A stretch of DNA of 64,000 nucleotides from Chryseobacterium sp. JUb7 (GTDB lineage Bacteria > Bacteroidota > Bacteroidia > Flavobacteriales > Weeksellaceae). The DNA lies in NCBI RefSeq assembly GCF_024806495.1, contig NZ_JANUFF010000008.1, forward strand, positions 1 through 64,000, written 5' to 3'. Numbering within the stretch: position 1 is the first letter of the stretch; every line of letters starts with the position of its first letter. The translations under genes and the position numbers were made by a program. Positions 61,126-64,000 of the stretch are shown here, piece by piece. Below the pieces are notes generated by a model. That model was not told the origin of the DNA and did no database searches. It worked only from the letters and a program-made list of their open reading frames with translations.

Positions 61126-62505
61126 ATGAAATTTCACAATATATCAAAACTCCTTTTTACTTCATCTATACTTTTTTTCTCTTCCGCAGAAGTTAAAAGT
61201 CAGGATAAATTTCCCGATGGAACGGCGATTTCCAAATGGTTTAAAGAAAATAAACCTACAGATATCAATAAATTAGGAAAAAAGTATATCCTTACAGACA
61301 ACGGAGTAAAGAATGACAGCACTATTCTTCAAACAAAACAGCTCCAGGCAGTTATTGATCAGGCGGCAAAAAATGGAGGCGGAGTTATTGTGGTTCCAAA
61401 AGGAACTTTTTTGATCAGTTCGGTTTTCTTTAAACAGGGAACGCATTTGTATTTAGAAAGTGGAGCAAAATTAAAAGGAAGCGACGATATCAATGATTTT
61501 CCGGTGGTGACCACCAGAATGGAAGGTCAAACGGTGAAATATTTTCCGGCTTTAATTAACGCAGATGGCTTGGACGGTTTTACCATTTCAGGAAAAGGAA
61601 CGCTTGACGGAAACGGGCTAAGATTTTGGAAATCATTTTGGAAAAGACGTGAATGGAATCCTAAATGTACCAATATGGATGAAATGAGACCCAGAATTAT
61701 CTATGTTTCCAATTCAAAAAATATTCAGATTGAAGGAATTACGGTAAAAAATTCTCCGTTTTGGAGCACGCATTATTATAAAAGTGACTTCGTAAAATTA
61801 TTAAACCTAACGATTTTAGCACCAAAAGAACCTGTAAAAGCACCAAGTACAGACGCTATCGACATTGATGCCTGTACTAATTTCTTGGTTAAAAATTGTT
61901 ATCTATCTGTAAATGATGATGCTATAGCTTTGAAAGGAGGGAAAGGTCCGAAATCAGATAAAGACCCGAATAATGGTGAAAACAGAAACATTATTATAGA
62001 AGATAATACTTTTGGATTTTGTCATTCTGCGCTGACTTGCGGAAGCGAATCGATCCACAATTACAATATCATTTTCAGAAATTCAACGGTGAAAGATGCA
62101 TCAAGATTATTGCATCTTAAAATGAGACCAGATACTCCACAACATTACGAATACATTACGCTTGACAATATCAAAGGAAACGTAAAAACGTTCTTATATG
62201 TAAAAGGCTGGAACCAGTTTTTTGACTTAAAAGGTGAAGAGAAACCGAAGGCAGGACTGGCCAACAATATTGTTTTAAAAAATATCGACATCACTTGTGA
62301 AACGGCTTTTTCTATTGAAAAGTCTGATTTGTATGCGTTAAAAGATTTCACTTTTGAAAATCTTAAAATTAAAACATTGAAGCCTGAAGAGCAGAATTTA
62401 AATGCAATTCAAAATTTAAAACAAACTAAAGTCAGTGTAACAAAAGTGGCTTCTTTAGTCCAAACTTACGATAAAAAAGACGATTCCGATATTGCTGCGA
62501 AATAA
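61126..62505 (+). CDS. Glycoside hydrolase family 28 (polygalacturonase-type)
   Basis: 459 residues. Signal peptide to about residue 25, then a right-handed beta-helix. Catalytic Asp residues are visible as 'STDAID' (241-246; Asp243, Asp246) and 'NDDAIALKGG' (263-272; Asp264, Asp265), with 'GSESIHNYN' supplying the following conserved region in place of the usual 'GHG'. GH28 enzymes hydrolyse galacturonan or rhamnogalacturonan. TAATG coupling to the GH2 gene downstream suggests a pectin or rhamnogalacturonan locus. The substrate within the family is not determined. Confidence 0.9.
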   Translation: MKFHNISKLLFTSSILFFSSAEVKSQDKFPDGTAISKWFKENKPTDINKLGKKYILTDNGVKNDSTILQTKQLQAVIDQAAKNGGGVIVVPKGTFLISSVFFKQGTHLYLESGAKLKGSDDINDFPVVTTRMEGQTVKYFPALINADGLDGFTISGKGTLDGNGLRFWKSFWKRREWNPKCTNMDEMRPRIIYVSNSKNIQIEGITVKNSPFWSTHYYKSDFVKLLNLTILAPKEPVKAPSTDAIDIDACTNFLVKNCYLSVNDDAIALKGGKGPKSDKDPNNGENRNIIIEDNTFGFCHSALTCGSESIHNYNIIFRNSTVKDASRLLHLKMRPDTPQHYEYITLDNIKGNVKTFLYVKGWNQFFDLKGEEKPKAGLANNIVLKNIDITCETAFSIEKSDLYALKDFTFENLKIKTLKPEEQNLNAIQNLKQTKVSVTKVASLVQTYDKKDDSDIAAK

Positions 62506-64000
62506 TGAGTTTCTTTTCCAAAATATTCGTTTTTTTATGCTTCTGTTCACAGATCCTGCATGCTCAGTCTAAGGAAATACAGTTTCTTAGCGGGAGAGAT
62601 GCTGAGCATACCAAAGAATGGGATTTTTGGATCAACGGAGGTAGGAAATCGGGAGTTTGGAGCAAAATAAATGTCCCTTCTCATTGGGAACAGCAGGGTT
62701 TTGGTTCTTATAATTACGGTCGGGATTATGTAACGTATGGTAAAAACTTCAAGTTTCACGATGAGACAGGTCTATACAAACACAAATTTTCAGTTCCCAG
62801 TTCATGGAAAGGAAAAACCATTAACATCGTTTTTGAAGGTTCAATGACCGACACAGAAGTGAAAATTAACGGAAAATTAGCAGGACCCATTCATCAGGGA
62901 GCTTTTTATGAATTTAAATATGATGTTTCCGATAAAATACAATTCGGAAAAGAAAATATGTTAGAAGTCAAAGTTTCTAAAATGTCGGCTGATAAATCGG
63001 TCAATAACGCTGAACGTTTGGCAGATTATTGGATTTTGGGAGGAATTTTCCGTCCTGTCTATTTAGAAGCCAATCCGAAAGAACATATTTTATCAACAGC
63101 GATTGATGCCAAAGCCGACGGAACTTTTCGTTCGAATATTCATTTAAATGAAATTAATTCTGCCAATACTATAAAAGTGGAATTATTTGATGCTAAAAAT
63201 AATTTGGTTGGCGAATCTAAGATCCAAATTCAAAAAGGGGATACTTTAAGACAGATTCAGTTTTCCATTAAAAATCCAAAACTTTGGACAGCAGAAACAC
63301 CTAATTTGTACAAAGCAAGATTTACTTTACATAAAAACAAAAAAATAATCAGTCAAACTGAAGAAAAATTTGGTTTCAGAACCATTGAAATCCGTAAAGG
63401 TGACGGAATTTTCATCAACGGAACAAAGGTAAAAATGAAAGGTATCAACCGTCACGTTTGGTGGCCAGAAACGGGTAGAGCAGTGACGGAAAATATCGAT
63501 TTAATGGACGTTCAGCTCATCAAAGAAATGAATATGAATGCCGTTCGATGTTCTCATTATCCGCCCAATAAATCATTTTTAAAGATTTGTGATTCTTTAG
63601 GACTGTATGTGTTGGATGAATTGGCGGGTTGGCAAAAAAAATATAGTACCGAAGTTGGCAAAAAGCTCGTGAAAGAAATGGTTACAAGAGATGCAAATCA
63701 TCCTTCGATTATTTTTTGGAGCAACGGAAATGAAGGCGGGCATAATTTTGATTTGGATACAGAATTTGCAAAATACGACTTGTCAAACCGTCCTGTTATT
63801 CATGCGCATCATAAGCCTGGAAATGCTTTCAACGGAATCGACTGCAATCATTACGAAGATTATTACAGCACAAAAACGATTCTCGAAGGTGAAAATATTT
63901 ATATGCCGACTGAGTTTTTACACGCTCAGGATGACGGCGGTGGCGGAACTTCTTTAGCCGATTATTGGGAACTGCACTGGAATTCCAAAAAAGGAGCAGG
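62505..64000 (+). CDS. Glycoside hydrolase family 2 (beta-galactosidase/glucuronidase type), runs off window
   Basis: The ATG at 62505 shares a base with the GH28 stop (TAATG). The 498 codons seen start with a signal peptide ('MSFFSKIFVFLCFCSQILHAQ'), then the GH2 sugar-binding domain ('INVPSHWEQQGFGSYNYG', 'YKHKFSVPSSWKGKTINIVFEGSMTDTEVKINGK'), the immunoglobulin-like middle domain, and the start of the TIM barrel ('FINGTKVKMKGINRHVWWPETGRA', 'MNAVRCSHYPPNKSFLKICDSLGLYVLDE'). The acid/base is Glu410 in 'WSNGNEGG'. The nucleophile region lies past the window. Probably acts with GH28 on pectin side chains. Confidence 0.9.
   Translation, partial: MSFFSKIFVFLCFCSQILHAQSKEIQFLSGRDAEHTKEWDFWINGGRKSGVWSKINVPSHWEQQGFGSYNYGRDYVTYGKNFKFHDETGLYKHKFSVPSSWKGKTINIVFEGSMTDTEVKINGKLAGPIHQGAFYEFKYDVSDKIQFGKENMLEVKVSKMSADKSVNNAERLADYWILGGIFRPVYLEANPKEHILSTAIDAKADGTFRSNIHLNEINSANTIKVELFDAKNNLVGESKIQIQKGDTLRQIQFSIKNPKLWTAETPNLYKARFTLHKNKKIISQTEEKFGFRTIEIRKGDGIFINGTKVKMKGINRHVWWPETGRAVTENIDLMDVQLIKEMNMNAVRCSHYPPNKSFLKICDSLGLYVLDELAGWQKKYSTEVGKKLVKEMVTRDANHPSIIFWSNGNEGGHNFDLDTEFAKYDLSNRPVIHAHHKPGNAFNGIDCNHYEDYYSTKTILEGENIYMPTEFLHAQDDGGGGTSLADYWELHWNSKKGA

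Noticed and set aside
63691..63957. 88-codon plus-strand frame
   Set aside because: It lies inside the GH2 gene in another frame; the GH2 frame is open, has catalytic motifs and runs off the window.
1..64000. CRISPR array
   Set aside because: The repeated motif copies are 1-4 kb apart with genes between them; no regular short spacers and no cas genes.

Overview
The window looks like a chromosomal segment of a flavobacterium, most likely Chryseobacterium or a close relative. Supporting signs are low GC with strong A/T codon bias, many Bacteroidota-type promoters (TAnnTTTG), a C-terminal type IX secretion sorting domain at 35940-37481, PIG-L/SSS/DUF2911 gene order, a family of 'QVGIGT..P.P'-type exported proteins, and palindromic intergenic repeats typical of this group. 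The genus is inferred; there is no rRNA or marker gene in the window.

Layout. 1-408: the end of something integrated at a tRNA gene. A tRNA 3' end and its terminator are present without the tRNA body. 470-9250: an accessory stretch of small, mostly unrelated same-strand genes (a PDDEXK nuclease, two DUF6624 proteins, lipocalin-like and lipoprotein genes, an esterase). It is punctuated by hairpin-forming intergenic repeats and a recurring ATCTCAAAAAACGAT motif, and contains two copies of a 180-bp MITE. 9323-15000: core genes (ceramidase-like membrane hydrolase; then a coupled unit of PIG-L deacetylase, a 34-aa membrane microprotein, a sodium/solute symporter and a DUF2911 protein). 15100-20535: a second accessory island with a SUKH immunity-type protein, orphan proteins, a DEDDh exonuclease, a truncated DUF1877 gene meeting a truncated opposite-strand gene, and small gene fragments.

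20536-24290: an unusual three-gene unit (exported HAD/DUF2608 protein, GMC oxidoreductase, PAS-cupin_5 fusion). 24396-31674: DNA repair genes (mug, ogt), two TetR-controlled loci (one with a frameshifted MFS exporter, one with an SDR and matching operators) and an Omp85-like outer membrane protein. 31781-37481: YihY/BrkB protein, a possible small RNA, a sugar-dehydrogenase-like lipoprotein and a delta-60-repeat T9SS cargo.

37804-45025: a two-component system (propeller-type histidine kinase plus LuxR-type regulator) sits between exported C1q-like proteins. The divergent kinase/surface-gene promoter region and the leader of the three-gene surface operon share the same tandem inverted-repeat site, suggesting one circuit. 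45426-53496: amidohydrolase, MACPF lipoprotein, esterase, PAS histidine kinase, GT14 glycosyltransferase. 53704-59723: deaminase, two AraC regulators, DsrE protein and two Old Yellow Enzyme-type oxidoreductases; DsrE and one OYE promoter share identical direct-repeat geometry. 59785-64000: class II cyclic nucleotide phosphodiesterase, then a pectin-type degradation operon start (GH28, then GH2 running off the window). All family names are recognised from sequence alone and no search was run.
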